The notes beneath the pieces are model-generated. The model had not been told where the DNA came from. It did not search any database and saw nothing but the letters and a program-made list of their open reading frames with translations. Made by a program: the position numbers and the translations under genes. Positions 43,667 through 52,320 of a stretch of DNA of 64,000 nucleotides are shown here, one piece after another; the first letter of the stretch is position 1; each line of letters begins with the position of its first letter. This DNA comes from Pyrinomonadaceae bacterium (GTDB lineage: Bacteria > Acidobacteriota > Blastocatellia > Pyrinomonadales > Pyrinomonadaceae). Location: the NCBI GenBank assembly GCA_017983495.1, contig JAGOBH010000001.1, forward strand, positions 913,543-977,542. The letters are read 5' to 3'.

Positions 43667-44554
43667 ATGAAAAAGTCTCACCTAATAATCATCGCCACAC
43701 TTATCTTTAGTGTCTCTGCCGCTGCGCAGCAACGCCCACGATTTTTCGATAATTTTGACACGGCCCGCGGCGTCAATGTCTATCGCCCGGAACAGCCAAA
43801 GGTTGTCCAGCCCTTGGTCCAGCCGTCAAAGAACGGCAAAAAGGGTAAGAATTCCCGTAACAATTCGCTGGTCGTCAAAACCGGACAGGCAAACGCATCG
43901 ACAGGCAAACCATTGATGGATCCCCCCAACGCCCTCGCAAAACGCGAGGCTCCGCGCTCCGCCGAGGTGACTCGTCTGATCATGGCCGCCGGGTCGGGCA
44001 TGAAGGGCTTTACGACCGGCGACTCAGTGATCGACGCGTATATCGTCGATTCGAGCCGCCGATACAACATCGATCCGCTGCTGATCTATGCACAGATGCA
44101 CCAGGAATCGTCATTCAAGCTGCGTGCGACCTCGTACAAGGGAGCGAGCGGCCTGATGCAGCTGATGCCGGCGACGGCACGACGCCTCGGCGTAACCAAT
44201 ATCTACGAACCGAAACAGAACATCGAGGGCGGTGTGAAATATATGCGGATGCTGCTCAACATGTTCGGCCAGGACGTCAATCTGGCACTCGCGGGCTATA
44301 ACGCCGGTGAGGGTGCGGTGATGAAGTACGGCAATTCGATTCCGCCGTATGCTGAGACACGCGAATACGTTCGCCGCATCTCGGCCCGCTACAGTTCGAT
44401 CACCAATCCGTCCTATGTTCGCACGGCAAAGCGTGTCAACAACGCGACCGCAGCCAAGCTTGAGCAAAAAGAAGCTCGGCCGCTGGCCGTCTACGAACCA
44501 AACCCGATCGCCATCCGTCTCGCGGACGGTCGCATGCGTTTGGTCAATCAGTAA
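43667..44554 (+). CDS. Secreted lytic transglycosylase (Slt/MltC-like)
   Basis: A 295-residue protein with a signal peptide (about 1-20) and a basic linker to ~110. The SLT domain has the catalytic Glu in 'LLIYAQMHQESSFKLRATS', then 'GASGLMQLMPATARRLGV', 'EGGVKYMRMLL' and 'LALAGYNAGEGAV'. It cleaves peptidoglycan glycan strands between MurNAc and GlcNAc. The ATG at 43667 gives the signal peptide. A strong terminator follows. Confidence 0.9.
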   Translation: MKKSHLIIIATLIFSVSAAAQQRPRFFDNFDTARGVNVYRPEQPKVVQPLVQPSKNGKKGKNSRNNSLVVKTGQANASTGKPLMDPPNALAKREAPRSAEVTRLIMAAGSGMKGFTTGDSVIDAYIVDSSRRYNIDPLLIYAQMHQESSFKLRATSYKGASGLMQLMPATARRLGVTNIYEPKQNIEGGVKYMRMLLNMFGQDVNLALAGYNAGEGAVMKYGNSIPPYAETREYVRRISARYSSITNPSYVRTAKRVNNATAAKLEQKEARPLAVYEPNPIAIRLADGRMRLVNQ

Positions 44555-44644
44555 TTACAGCTTTGGGCACGTCACGGTGGGATCGCGTGCCCAAATAGCA
44601 GATCCCACCGAGTTAGTCTCTTCTCCACTAGTCCTTCGAGACGT

Positions 44645-44676
44645 GCGGCCGGTTCGTACACCGGCCGCGTTTTTTT
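44645..44676 (+). terminator. Rho-independent terminator
   Basis: A perfect 9-bp stem, GCGGCCGGT (44645-44653) against ACCGGCCGC (44660-44668), with a 6-base loop followed by G and seven T. Confidence 0.85.
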
Positions 44677-44700
44677 GCGCGTGCGACGCTGAGGCCGCGG

Positions 44701-47190
44701 CTAGCGGACGTACGCTCCCGGGACAGGTTGGTCGCCGGTCGCGCCAAATTGCTGGATCAGCGTGCCGGCGGTCGAACGCTGGACGTACCAGGTCGAATTT
44801 GACGGCCTGAAGACCGCACCGTCCGTCTTGCCGTCACCGTCGTAATCGCCCGGTACCGGAATGTCGGTGACCGTGCCGAACGGGAACGAGTAGAACGACA
44901 GATTTTCGCTGCGCAGGATGAACCATTCGCCCGAGGACGGCCGCCAGAACGCAGCGTCGGCCTTGCCGTCACCGGTGTAGTCGCCCGAGGCGGCACGGTC
45001 GCTGAGCCCGCCAAATGCGTATGCTACGACGCCGGCCGTGCTGCGGTCGATCCACCACTGGCCGAGGCTCGGCCGGTAGATGGCAATGTCGGATTTGCCG
45101 TCGCCGTCGTAATCCGCGGTAACGGGCAGGTCGCCCGCGGTGCCGAACGTCGAGATCGTCGTGCCTCCCGTAGACTTATTGATATACCACGTCGAATTGG
45201 ACGGGCGGAATATCGCCGCGTCGGTCTTGTCATCGCCGTCATAGTCGGCCGGTGCGGGCGTGTCGCCGGTCGTGCCAAACGGGAAAGCGTAGAACGAGGA
45301 ATCCTCGCTCCGAAGGATGTACCAGGTTCCGGTCGAGGAGCGGAAGAACGCAAGGTCGGTCTTGCCGTCGCCGGTATAGTCGCCCGGTGTGACGCGATCG
45401 GTCGCCGTGCCAAACTGGGCCGCACTGTTGCCGCCGTTGCTGCTCCGCTGCCACCACCATTCGCCCGGCACGGGCCGGAAGATCGAAAGGTCGGTCTTGC
45501 CGTCGCCGTCAAAATCGGCCGGGCTCTGGGCGGTCGGGGCGGCACAGTTGGGGAACTTGAACGACGCGATGCGTGTGGCGTAGGTGGTATTGGATGTCGT
45601 TGCGTAATACTCGTTGGTGTACCAGAAGGTGCAATCGTCGAGCGGGTCGACGCTCATCGACGTATAGTCGCCCCAGCGGCTGCCGGCGCTGGTCTGCGAA
45701 CCGCCGCCGTTGATGATGATGCCCTCGCCCTGCGGCATTTGCCCGAGCGGGTCGCCGGCGAGACGTCCCGTGTACCTAATGCCCGGATAGACCTCACCCG
45801 AGCCGATCGCGTTCCCGTTCGAAACGCTATAGCCGAGGCCCATATTGCCGAGCCGGTCCATCGCGATGCTGCCCATCCAGCGGTGGATGCCGTCGGTCGC
45901 ACCGGGCCCGAATGTCCCTTCCTGATAGAGCGTCGGCGTTGTGTTCGGGCTGCGCACTTCCCACCAACGCATGCCCGCCATTGCCGTGCTCGCCTCGACC
46001 GACTGGCTGGTCACAAGCGATTCGTGCGTGCCAAAATTGCGGTACGCCAGGCGGAATGTCGGCCGCTGTCGATACGACAAAATATCGATCTTGACGGTCG
46101 TGCCGGGCTGCGGGATGCAGTTTCGCGACGGTGTCGTGCCGCCCGAGCAGGGAAATACCGTGTCGAATGGTGCGATCGGGATCAGCGTCGGGCCGGTCAG
46201 CGTCGAGTTGGCCGTCGTGACCCAATCGACCTTGTACTTGTACAGCATCAGCGAATCCGACGCCGCACCGATGTCGTTATCCATCGTGCCGATGAGGAAA
46301 TTGGGGCTGCCCGCCGGTGGCAATGTCGCTCCGTCGAGGTCGGCATTGAGCAGGCCGTTCGGACCGCTGGCGCTCTGGGCCACTGAAAAGCGGACCGAGC
46401 GGGCGACGGGGTTGCCGGCGATCATCGCCTCGCGCTCGAGCACGTACAGGCCCAAAACGCCGGTCTCGCGTGTGTTCAGATAATAGCCGTCGGGCCAGAC
46501 ACCGTATTTCGGATAATCGGGGAATGTCGGTGCCTCGAACGCGTATCGGTAATACGTGCCCGTCGGGTTGCCGGTCGTCGAGACGGCAACGCAATTAAAA
46601 AATGGCCCCGTACTATCGGAAAATTGGCTGATCAGCCAGCGATCGGCGAGCTGGTCATAGAGCACGACGGGGTCACCCGCGTTCTCGGTCTGACACGGGC
46701 CGCCAAAACCGGCAAACAGCGTATTGATATTCGACGGGCCAAAGACCGACACGCCCGCACGCGTAAAGATCTGAAACCGTGCGTTCACGGTCTGGACATA
46801 ATGGTTCGGGCCGATGTCGCCGTTCGGGTCCGGAGGCGTGCTGCCGAGGCCGCCCATACCGCCGAAATTGGCGATCGTCGACGGAATGGCCGCGTCACGC
46901 TGTGTGAAAACGCCGTTTCCGAGTGTCGATTGGAGCACCGGATCGGGTTCGTGATCCGTCCTGCCGACCGGGCCGCCCGAGCCGACGTCGTCCTTGGCCT
47001 TTTTCGCCGTCGTCGACAGATCGGGCCGCATCGAACTCAGCGGCGGCGACACGTCAAACTTAGCCGCCGTCTTGACCGTCGGCCCGCCCTCGACCACATT
47101 CTGCGCAAGCGTCGCAGGCCCAAAAGCCGCCGCCGCCAAAACAAAAAACACCCCAAACCCCAGACTGATCCGCGTAAAACAAATCTTCAC
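44701..47190 (-). CDS. Large secreted protein with C-terminal FG-GAP/VCBS-type repeats
   Basis: An 829-residue exported protein. The GTG at 47190 is chosen because GGAGG lies 7 bases upstream and a signal peptide follows at once (hydrophobic core then 'LAQN'). The middle part (about 100-560) is an uncharacterised beta-rich domain ('STPPDPNGDIGPNHYVQTVN'). The last ~280 residues hold six repeats of ~45 residues with 'DYDGDGKTD' calcium-type loops and 'FRPS..TWY' strands, a likely beta-propeller. Probably surface-exposed or adhesive. Confidence 0.82.
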   Translation of the reverse strand: MKICFTRISLGFGVFFVLAAAAFGPATLAQNVVEGGPTVKTAAKFDVSPPLSSMRPDLSTTAKKAKDDVGSGGPVGRTDHEPDPVLQSTLGNGVFTQRDAAIPSTIANFGGMGGLGSTPPDPNGDIGPNHYVQTVNARFQIFTRAGVSVFGPSNINTLFAGFGGPCQTENAGDPVVLYDQLADRWLISQFSDSTGPFFNCVAVSTTGNPTGTYYRYAFEAPTFPDYPKYGVWPDGYYLNTRETGVLGLYVLEREAMIAGNPVARSVRFSVAQSASGPNGLLNADLDGATLPPAGSPNFLIGTMDNDIGAASDSLMLYKYKVDWVTTANSTLTGPTLIPIAPFDTVFPCSGGTTPSRNCIPQPGTTVKIDILSYRQRPTFRLAYRNFGTHESLVTSQSVEASTAMAGMRWWEVRSPNTTPTLYQEGTFGPGATDGIHRWMGSIAMDRLGNMGLGYSVSNGNAIGSGEVYPGIRYTGRLAGDPLGQMPQGEGIIINGGGSQTSAGSRWGDYTSMSVDPLDDCTFWYTNEYYATTSNTTYATRIASFKFPNCAAPTAQSPADFDGDGKTDLSIFRPVPGEWWWQRSSNGGNSAAQFGTATDRVTPGDYTGDGKTDLAFFRSSTGTWYILRSEDSSFYAFPFGTTGDTPAPADYDGDDKTDAAIFRPSNSTWYINKSTGGTTISTFGTAGDLPVTADYDGDGKSDIAIYRPSLGQWWIDRSTAGVVAYAFGGLSDRAASGDYTGDGKADAAFWRPSSGEWFILRSENLSFYSFPFGTVTDIPVPGDYDGDGKTDGAVFRPSNSTWYVQRSTAGTLIQQFGATGDQPVPGAYVR

Positions 47191-47417
47191 AAAAAACCTC
47201 CGTACGGTACTGCTGAATTGTCGAAATATAACAAAACGAATGTACCACACCACCCCCCAAACCCCGAACCATTTTCGGTATTTCGGCCCGTCGCGTCCGG
47301 CACGAGCGATACCAAAGAGAATTAAACCGCAGACAAACACGGATGGACACAGATAGGCAAAGACCGATGAAGCCTTCTATTCTCAATCCCGCCACATCGT
47401 GTCGCAATAAGGTCGCA

Positions 47418-47454
47418 AATATTACATAGTTGTAATATTCAGGTCAAATATAAT
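47418..47454 (+). promoter_or_regulatory. Operator and promoter of the XRE gene
   Basis: A perfect palindrome, AATATTACA-TAGT-TGTAATATT (47418-47439), lies directly upstream of a consensus TATAAT (47449-47454), covering the -35 position. A third, degenerate half-site follows (ATAATACAA). This is the arrangement expected for autorepression by the HTH protein encoded 20 bp downstream. Confidence 0.6.
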
Positions 47455-47474
47455 ACAATTTATACGGAGGGTTT

Positions 47475-48167
47475 ATGACCGGAGATCAACTGGCACGGCA
47501 TCGGCGGCACAACGGCAGGACACAGCCGCAGACGGCACGTGCGCTTGGCGTTTCTCAGACGTATCTGTCTCTGCTTGAGGCCGGTAAGCGGCCGGTTACC
47601 GAGGTACTGCATAAAAAGGCCGTACGGGTCTTTGGCTTGCCGCCGACGCAGCTTCCGGCGGATCTCGAAATGCCTGACGTGCCGACGGCTACCGATGAGC
47701 AGCTCACTGCCGATCTCGCCGCCCTGGGCTATAAGGGCTTTGCACATTTGCGCCGGTCGCGGCTCCGGAATCCGGCCGTCGTGCTGCTCGCTGCCCTCAA
47801 TGCGGAAAAGCGTGACGCTCGCGTCGTTGAGGCTCTGCCGTGGGTCGTTCTGACGTTTCCCGAGATAGCCTGGAAACGGCTCTTTCGAATGGCAAAGGCC
47901 TATGATCTGCAAAATCGTCTCGGATATGTCGTATGCCTGGCCCGCCAGGTCGCGGAACGCCGCGGCGACACTGCCGCCGCTATGAAACTGGAGCGTCACG
48001 AGATGGAACTATACCGCTCGCTATTGGTTCGCGAAGAGACACTCTGTAACGAGACGATGACCAACGCCGAACGTCGCTGGCTCGCCACTAACCGCCCCGA
48101 ACAGGCAAAACGCTGGCACCTGCTCACCGACCTTGCACCGCAAACCTTAGGCTACTATGACGACTAA
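47475..48167 (+). CDS. XRE-family regulator, antitoxin-like
   Basis: A 230-residue protein. Residues ~5-60 form an XRE helix-turn-helix ('TARALGVSQTYLSLLEAGKRPV'). The rest is a helical domain ('LEALPWVVLTFPEIAWKRL'-like: 'ALPWVVLTFPEIAWKRLFRMAKAYDLQNRLGYVV', ending 'TNAERRWLATNRPEQAKRWHLLTDLAP'). Proteins of this build usually precede a nucleotidyltransferase gene in two-gene toxin-antitoxin-like units. Here the downstream partner is only a relic overlapping its stop. The SD is GGAGG. Confidence 0.75.
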   Translation: MTGDQLARHRRHNGRTQPQTARALGVSQTYLSLLEAGKRPVTEVLHKKAVRVFGLPPTQLPADLEMPDVPTATDEQLTADLAALGYKGFAHLRRSRLRNPAVVLLAALNAEKRDARVVEALPWVVLTFPEIAWKRLFRMAKAYDLQNRLGYVVCLARQVAERRGDTAAAMKLERHEMELYRSLLVREETLCNETMTNAERRWLATNRPEQAKRWHLLTDLAPQTLGYYDD

Positions 48168-48412
48168 CGCCGTGCCCGAACCATGGCGGTCGTTTCTCAA
48201 GGGCACCCGACAGACTCGACAGACTCGAAAGACCCAGCAGACCCGTTTCCGGCACCGTTCGACCTCGGTATTCTCCGGCAAAGGTACCACGACGAACTCC
48301 GCCCGTATCTAGCCATCCCCGAACGCGAGGACCTGACCCTAAACCTCTGGATCGATATGATCACCGAAGACCGCTCCACAAGTCAGAACCGGGAGCGGTA
48401 GCGACTGGGTTC
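48157..48412 (+). pseudogene. Relic of a nucleotidyltransferase (AbiEii/DUF6036-like) toxin gene
   Basis: An ATG at 48157 overlaps the XRE gene stop and starts 'MTTNAVPEPWRSFLKG', the usual N terminus of the partner nucleotidyltransferase. The frame then breaks in a 9-bp tandem repeat (48204-48245). In another frame follows 'PFDLGILRQRYHDELRPYL..PEREDLTLNLWIDMI', the usual C terminus. The whole central catalytic domain is missing, and the last codons and stop come from a REP copy. Clear deletion remnant. Confidence 0.6.
48204..48245. repeat. Nine-base tandem repeat (AGACTCGAC type)
   Basis: Four units of about nine bases (AGACTCGAC, AGACTCGAA, AGACCCAGC, AGACCC). A related run occurs inside the vsr relic at 49840-49878. 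Both interrupt former coding sequence. Confidence 0.6.
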
Positions 48413-48498
48413 TTCTCTGCAAGTCAGAACCGGGAGCAGCGGTTGCGGGCCTACCGCAACACTGGCACGTATTGTGTGCCAGAACCGACTGGGTTCTT
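48379..48498. repeat. REP family 1, two upstream copies
   Basis: Short unit at 48379-48414 (CAAGTCAGAACCGGGAGC ... TAGCGACTGGGTTCTT; ends pair as AGAACC/GGTTCT). Long unit at 48420-48498, with two extra hairpins inside (GTTGCGG-gccta-CCGCAAC and CTGGCAC/GTGCCAG). They lie just upstream of the Y1 transposase gene. Confidence 0.85.
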
Positions 48499-48605
48499 CT
48501 CCCGGGGCTCTTGATAGATCGGCAACGGTCATGCTAAAAGATATCGGGGGACGCGGAAGAATCGGGAATGGGCCAACACACGAAAATTCGCTCCTGATCT
48601 GCCAT

Positions 48606-49118
48606 ATGTGGAACGACACTGACATTCCGCTTGCCGTGTTCTTTACCTTTCGATGCTACGGCACATGGCTCCACGGTGACGAACGCGGTGCCGTCGATCG
48701 GCACAATAATTCCTATGGAACTCCACGAATTGCTCCGAACAATAATTGGCGCAAGCATAACGAGAACCAACTTCTTCGGCCGCCCGTCAGGTTGAACGCC
48801 GCCATGCGAGCGTCGGTCGAAAAGGCGATTCGCGATACTTGTCTCAAACGCGGCTGGCACCTGATCGCGATCAATATTCGTACAAACCACGTTCACGTCG
48901 TCGTCGAGATCGGTGCTAAGAGTTCAAAAAGCGTCTTGATCGCGCTAAAAGCCAACGCGACGCGCCAGCTCAGATCTGACGGCTTGTGGTGCTCCGACGA
49001 GACACCTTGGGCGGACAAAGGCAGCAAGCGAAATCTCTGGAACGAAAATAGCGTGTGGGAAGCATGCAACTACGTAAATAACGAGCAAGGCGACAAACTA
49101 CCCGACTTCGATTGGTAG
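48606..49118 (+). CDS. REP-associated Y1 tyrosine transposase (RAYT) 1
   Basis: A 170-residue Y1-type transposase of the REP-associated kind. The HUH motif is H95-V-H97 in 'IRTNHVHVVVE' and the nucleophile is probably Y156 in 'ACNYVNNEQG'. It opens 'PLAVFFTFRCYGTWLHGDERGAVDRH', typical of this group. The ATG at 48606 is chosen because longer frames run into the REP. Such enzymes nick REP hairpins. REP family 1 copies flank it on both sides (two upstream, seven downstream). Confidence 0.85.
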   Translation: MWNDTDIPLAVFFTFRCYGTWLHGDERGAVDRHNNSYGTPRIAPNNNWRKHNENQLLRPPVRLNAAMRASVEKAIRDTCLKRGWHLIAINIRTNHVHVVVEIGAKSSKSVLIALKANATRQLRSDGLWCSDETPWADKGSKRNLWNENSVWEACNYVNNEQGDKLPDFDW

Positions 49119-49123
49119 TACTA

Positions 49124-49646
49124 CAAGTCAGGACCGGGAGCCGTAGCGACTGGGTTCTTAGGACGCAGTCGGTCAGTCACCAAGTCAGCCCCGCGAGCAG
49201 AAGCAACAAGTCAGAACCGGGAGCCGTAGCGACTGGGTTCTTAACGGTCCGCAAGTCAGAACCGGGAGCAGCGGTTGCGGGCCTACCGCAACACTGGCAC
49301 GTATTATGTGCCAGAACCGACTGGGTTCTTCTCGGTCGAGTCCCCAAGTCAGCCCCGCGAGCAGCAGCGACAAGTCAGAACCGGGAGCCGTAGCGACTGG
49401 GTTCTTCGCGGTCGGCAGGTCAGAACCGGGAGCCGCGGCTGCGCACCCATCGCAACACCGGCACGTATCGTGTGCCAGAACCGACTGGGTCCACAAGTCA
49501 GAACCGGGAGCCGCGGTTGCGGGCCTACCGCAACACTGGCACGTATTGTGTGCCAGAACCGACTGGGTTCTTCTCGGCTGAGCACCCAACGCAACACGGG
49601 CACCCCACGTACGAAAAACCCAGTCGCTATCGCTCCCGGTTCTGAC
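49124..49646. repeat. REP family 1 array downstream of RAYT 1
   Basis: Copies at 49124-49159 (short), 49207-49242 (short), 49252-49330 (long), 49371-49406 (short), 49416-49490 (long, diverged), 49494-49572 (long) and an inverted copy at 49614-49646. Partial copies start at 49181 and 49345. The blocks 49181-49344 and 49345-49508 form a 164-bp tandem duplication. No gene is seen in this stretch. Confidence 0.85.
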
Positions 49647-49657
49647 ATAATTAGCAC

Positions 49658-49963
49658 ATGTACATCCGCGACAAACGCTCTCCGACGCCTAAGAGCGAAG
49701 CCGTCTCGCGGGTGATGAACTCCGATCTTGTCAGAACCGCGAGCGGTAGCGACCGGGTTTATCCGCCCGAACTCCTCCTCCGCAAAGCCCTCTGGTCAAA
49801 CGGCCTCCGCGGCTACCGCCTGCACTTCAAGATACGCCTGACCCGAGAGACTCGAAAGACCCGACCGACCCGATCCACGATCCGCAATCAATGGGTTCGC
49901 CCCGATATCTCTTACGTCGGCAAAAAACTCGCGATCTTCGTCCACGGCTGCTTTTGGCATTAA
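49658..49963 (+). pseudogene. Relic of a vsr-type very-short-patch endonuclease gene
   Basis: The 101-codon frame keeps Vsr pieces: 'DKRSPTPKSEAVSRVM', 'PELLLRKALWSNGLRGYRLHF', 'RPDISYVGKKLAIFVHGCFWH'. Between pieces one and two lies a degraded REP family 1 copy (49731-49761), and between two and three a 9-bp tandem repeat (about 49840-49878). The frame stops right after 'GCFWH', at another hairpin, so the C-terminal half is lost. Probably not functional. Confidence 0.7.
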
Positions 49964-49967
49964 GCGA

Positions 49968-50024
49968 TTTTGGACTATTTACCGCCGATCGGTAACATTC
50001 CTCTCGGCGGCAAATAGTCCAAAA
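49968..50024. repeat. 57-bp hairpin element
   Basis: 21-bp arms (49968-49988 and 50004-50024, TTTTGGACTATTT...) are inverted copies with one mismatch around a 15-base loop. The element begins five bases after the premature stop of the vsr relic. Confidence 0.8.
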
Positions 50025-50294
50025 ATGAAGTGTGCTGAATATACTGACGTTGTAAAAGCAATTCTCACCCGACCGTGCGACGGTTCGGGCGGCGGCATTC
50101 CTTTGACCCGTGGCGAAGTCGCGATGCTCTTTCTCGACGGCTATGCCGGAGATGGCTCGAACCTACTCGACGTCCGTTCCCAAGGCTACGGCGAAGATGA
50201 CGACTGGGACGGCCTCACCGATGAAGATGTGCTCGAAGACGAAGACACTGTATTCGTCTGGGAAAAATGGGAACCGTTTGAACTATGGAATTGA
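50025..50294 (+). CDS. Hypothetical acidic protein
   Basis: An 89-residue acidic frame ('GYGEDDDWDGLTDEDVLEDEDTVFVWEKWEP') starting at the base after the hairpin element. The DNA suggests real codon structure, but no family is recognised and no SD is seen because the hairpin occupies that place. It could be a real small gene or the tail of a larger one cut by the hairpin. Confidence 0.4.
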   Translation: MKCAEYTDVVKAILTRPCDGSGGGIPLTRGEVAMLFLDGYAGDGSNLLDVRSQGYGEDDDWDGLTDEDVLEDEDTVFVWEKWEPFELWN

Positions 50295-50301
50295 AGATGG
50301 C

Positions 50302-52320
50302 CTATATTTCTGAGAGGCCGATACCCTTCAGAAATTCAAATGTTCCATCGTAATAATTCGGAGGACGCGTTGCGTCTTCGTCATTGCCATGAGGAACGAA
50401 AATGACCATTCCTTGTCGTGCTCGGGTCAGAAGAACACGATATGTATTCTTAAGATAGCGTTGATTAATTTCTACACCTACATCCTTCCAAGACGAACCT
50501 GAGAAACTTTGAGATTGCCACTGATCTCCGTCAAAGTAGAAATCTCCATCCCAGCAAACACCTATCCAATCTAATTCAAGTCCTTGAATATCGAACTCCG
50601 TAGCTACATCTTCCAGAAAAAATGATGACCGCACATCGTCCTTTCCCTTCAAAAACCAATCGGCGGCCTTAATCTTATTTTTTACAAATATTCCGTGAGG
50701 TTTTAAGCGTCCGGCCCCAGACGACGCGACAAGGCCTGTCCGATTAGTGCCTCGGGCCTTCTCGCGAAGCCACCTTCTTGCGCTCTCGAGGCTTCTTGTT
50801 AGATAAATTGGATAATCCTTTTCGCTCAGTTCTTCATAAATCGGTTTTGCATTTTGACTGTCACCGGCAAGAATCGATTCAACAAATGCTGCCAGCCTAT
50901 CAGATCGAAACGACCGAACCGGCATGTCTAAGTGAAGCTCAGATTTGGCTTCACCGTGATCCCTTAGCCAGTCTCTAATTTCCGCGTCTCTGAGATAGTC
51001 GTCGACGGTCTCAATCTTGTCAGAGTAGTAGATTGCCCAGTCCGGGAAAAAAGTTTTAAGTGCGCGAAACCATTCTTCAAGTCCGGCTTCGCCATCATGA
51101 ATCTCCTGTCCCCCGCCAACAAGACAGACAATTGTGCAGAAGCCCAAATGTTTGTCCATTTGGCCCACTAAGAATTGAGGTTCCGATTGGTCAAAATCTG
51201 GATAAACCGTCGGACCAAGATAAGATCTAAGTTTCTCTCTAGTCCACGCGCGTTGCGATTCGTCGAAAATAACTACTCTTTCCGCCGGAGCTTCGTCTGT
51301 ATCCATTTGGTCGGCTCGAAATTCGTGAATAGCCTGAATTATCGTTTTGGCCCAATCATTTGCAGCATAAAGTGGTAAAGGTCGCACTTGCGCCCTTGCC
51401 ATAGGATTTTCTGGATCACTTGCGGCTTCGACTTCGAGTTTATTGATGGCTACACGATTTCTACTAAGGGCCTCGCGTAGAACCTGCACAAGCGGACCAT
51501 TTCCAGACATGTATGTAGCGTGCCGAATATCCCTTTCCATGTTTTGGATCGCTATGTTCAGGCCTGCGAGCGTTTTGCCGGCACCCGGTACGCCGGTCAC
51601 AAAGCAAATGGATTTGGTCCCGTTTAGAAGCGATTCGTCGATGATTTGCTGAATACAATCCGAGGTCGTGCTCAGATTTGACGTGTCGTCAGCATCTGTT
51701 CGGGCAATCTCAGCGACGGTGTGCCCAGCGTAGAGTGCCTGTGCGGCCTCGACTATTGTTGGAGTCGGCTTATAACTTGCGCTTGCCCATTGCGTGGGTT
51801 CGATTGAAGATCCTCGCTGAGCTGTAGTTCCGTACCTTAATATTTCTGCCAAGTTTCTCGAATTCGCCAGCAACGGCTCGTACGTTAGATCTTCATTTGG
51901 CTTCAACTCGTTTTCTTCGGGCGGAGCATTAGTTACGACCAGAATGGGAATGAGAGCGGCATTGTGACTACTTTCATGAAAATTCTTTAGGTCGAGGGCG
52001 TAGTCAACGACTTGGTCAATAGCGTATTTGTCATATCCGGCATAGCCGACCTTAAATTCGATTACGAAAACTAGATCGTCGTAGACAAGTATGTTGTCGG
52101 CTCTTTTGCCCATTCGCGGAATCGAAAATTCGAAGAATAGATGCCCACCCTCAAATGAGACGAGACTAGATTGAAGAATTGTGATTTGGCTTCTCCATGA
52201 CGCCTTGAGCTCAGGTGTCAGCGTCTGAAATGGATGTTGCCCCGTTAGTTCACCAAAAATCCGAGTCTCATCGTCTGCAAGGAAAGCAGATACTGAATTT
52301 GAGTAGTAGTATCTTGCCAT
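50302..52320 (-). CDS. PD-(D/E)XK nuclease - DUF2075 helicase fusion (Schlafen-like)
   Basis: A 672-residue protein. The N-terminal part has a restriction-nuclease-like core, D75 and E88-F-K90 ('RADNILVYDDLVFVIEFKVG'). The ATPase follows: Walker A 'VTGVPGAGKTLAG' (K249), Walker B 'RVVIFDESQRAW', and a C-terminal superfamily 1 helicase end 'NTYRVLLTRARQGMVIFVP', as in DUF2075. GC is clearly lower than in flanking genes, suggesting transfer. Coupled by a TAATG overlap to an XRE gene. Likely acts on foreign DNA or RNA; defence role inferred. Confidence 0.8.
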   Translation of the reverse strand: MARYYYSNSVSAFLADDETRIFGELTGQHPFQTLTPELKASWRSQITILQSSLVSFEGGHLFFEFSIPRMGKRADNILVYDDLVFVIEFKVGYAGYDKYAIDQVVDYALDLKNFHESSHNAALIPILVVTNAPPEENELKPNEDLTYEPLLANSRNLAEILRYGTTAQRGSSIEPTQWASASYKPTPTIVEAAQALYAGHTVAEIARTDADDTSNLSTTSDCIQQIIDESLLNGTKSICFVTGVPGAGKTLAGLNIAIQNMERDIRHATYMSGNGPLVQVLREALSRNRVAINKLEVEAASDPENPMARAQVRPLPLYAANDWAKTIIQAIHEFRADQMDTDEAPAERVVIFDESQRAWTREKLRSYLGPTVYPDFDQSEPQFLVGQMDKHLGFCTIVCLVGGGQEIHDGEAGLEEWFRALKTFFPDWAIYYSDKIETVDDYLRDAEIRDWLRDHGEAKSELHLDMPVRSFRSDRLAAFVESILAGDSQNAKPIYEELSEKDYPIYLTRSLESARRWLREKARGTNRTGLVASSGAGRLKPHGIFVKNKIKAADWFLKGKDDVRSSFFLEDVATEFDIQGLELDWIGVCWDGDFYFDGDQWQSQSFSGSSWKDVGVEINQRYLKNTYRVLLTRARQGMVIFVPHGNDEDATRPPNYYDGTFEFLKGIGLSEI

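Noticed and set aside
49124..49646. Possible CRISPR array
   Set aside because: Repeat units vary in length (36 and 79 bp), have internal hairpins, irregular spacing and an inverted copy, and sit beside a Y1 transposase; there are no cas genes.
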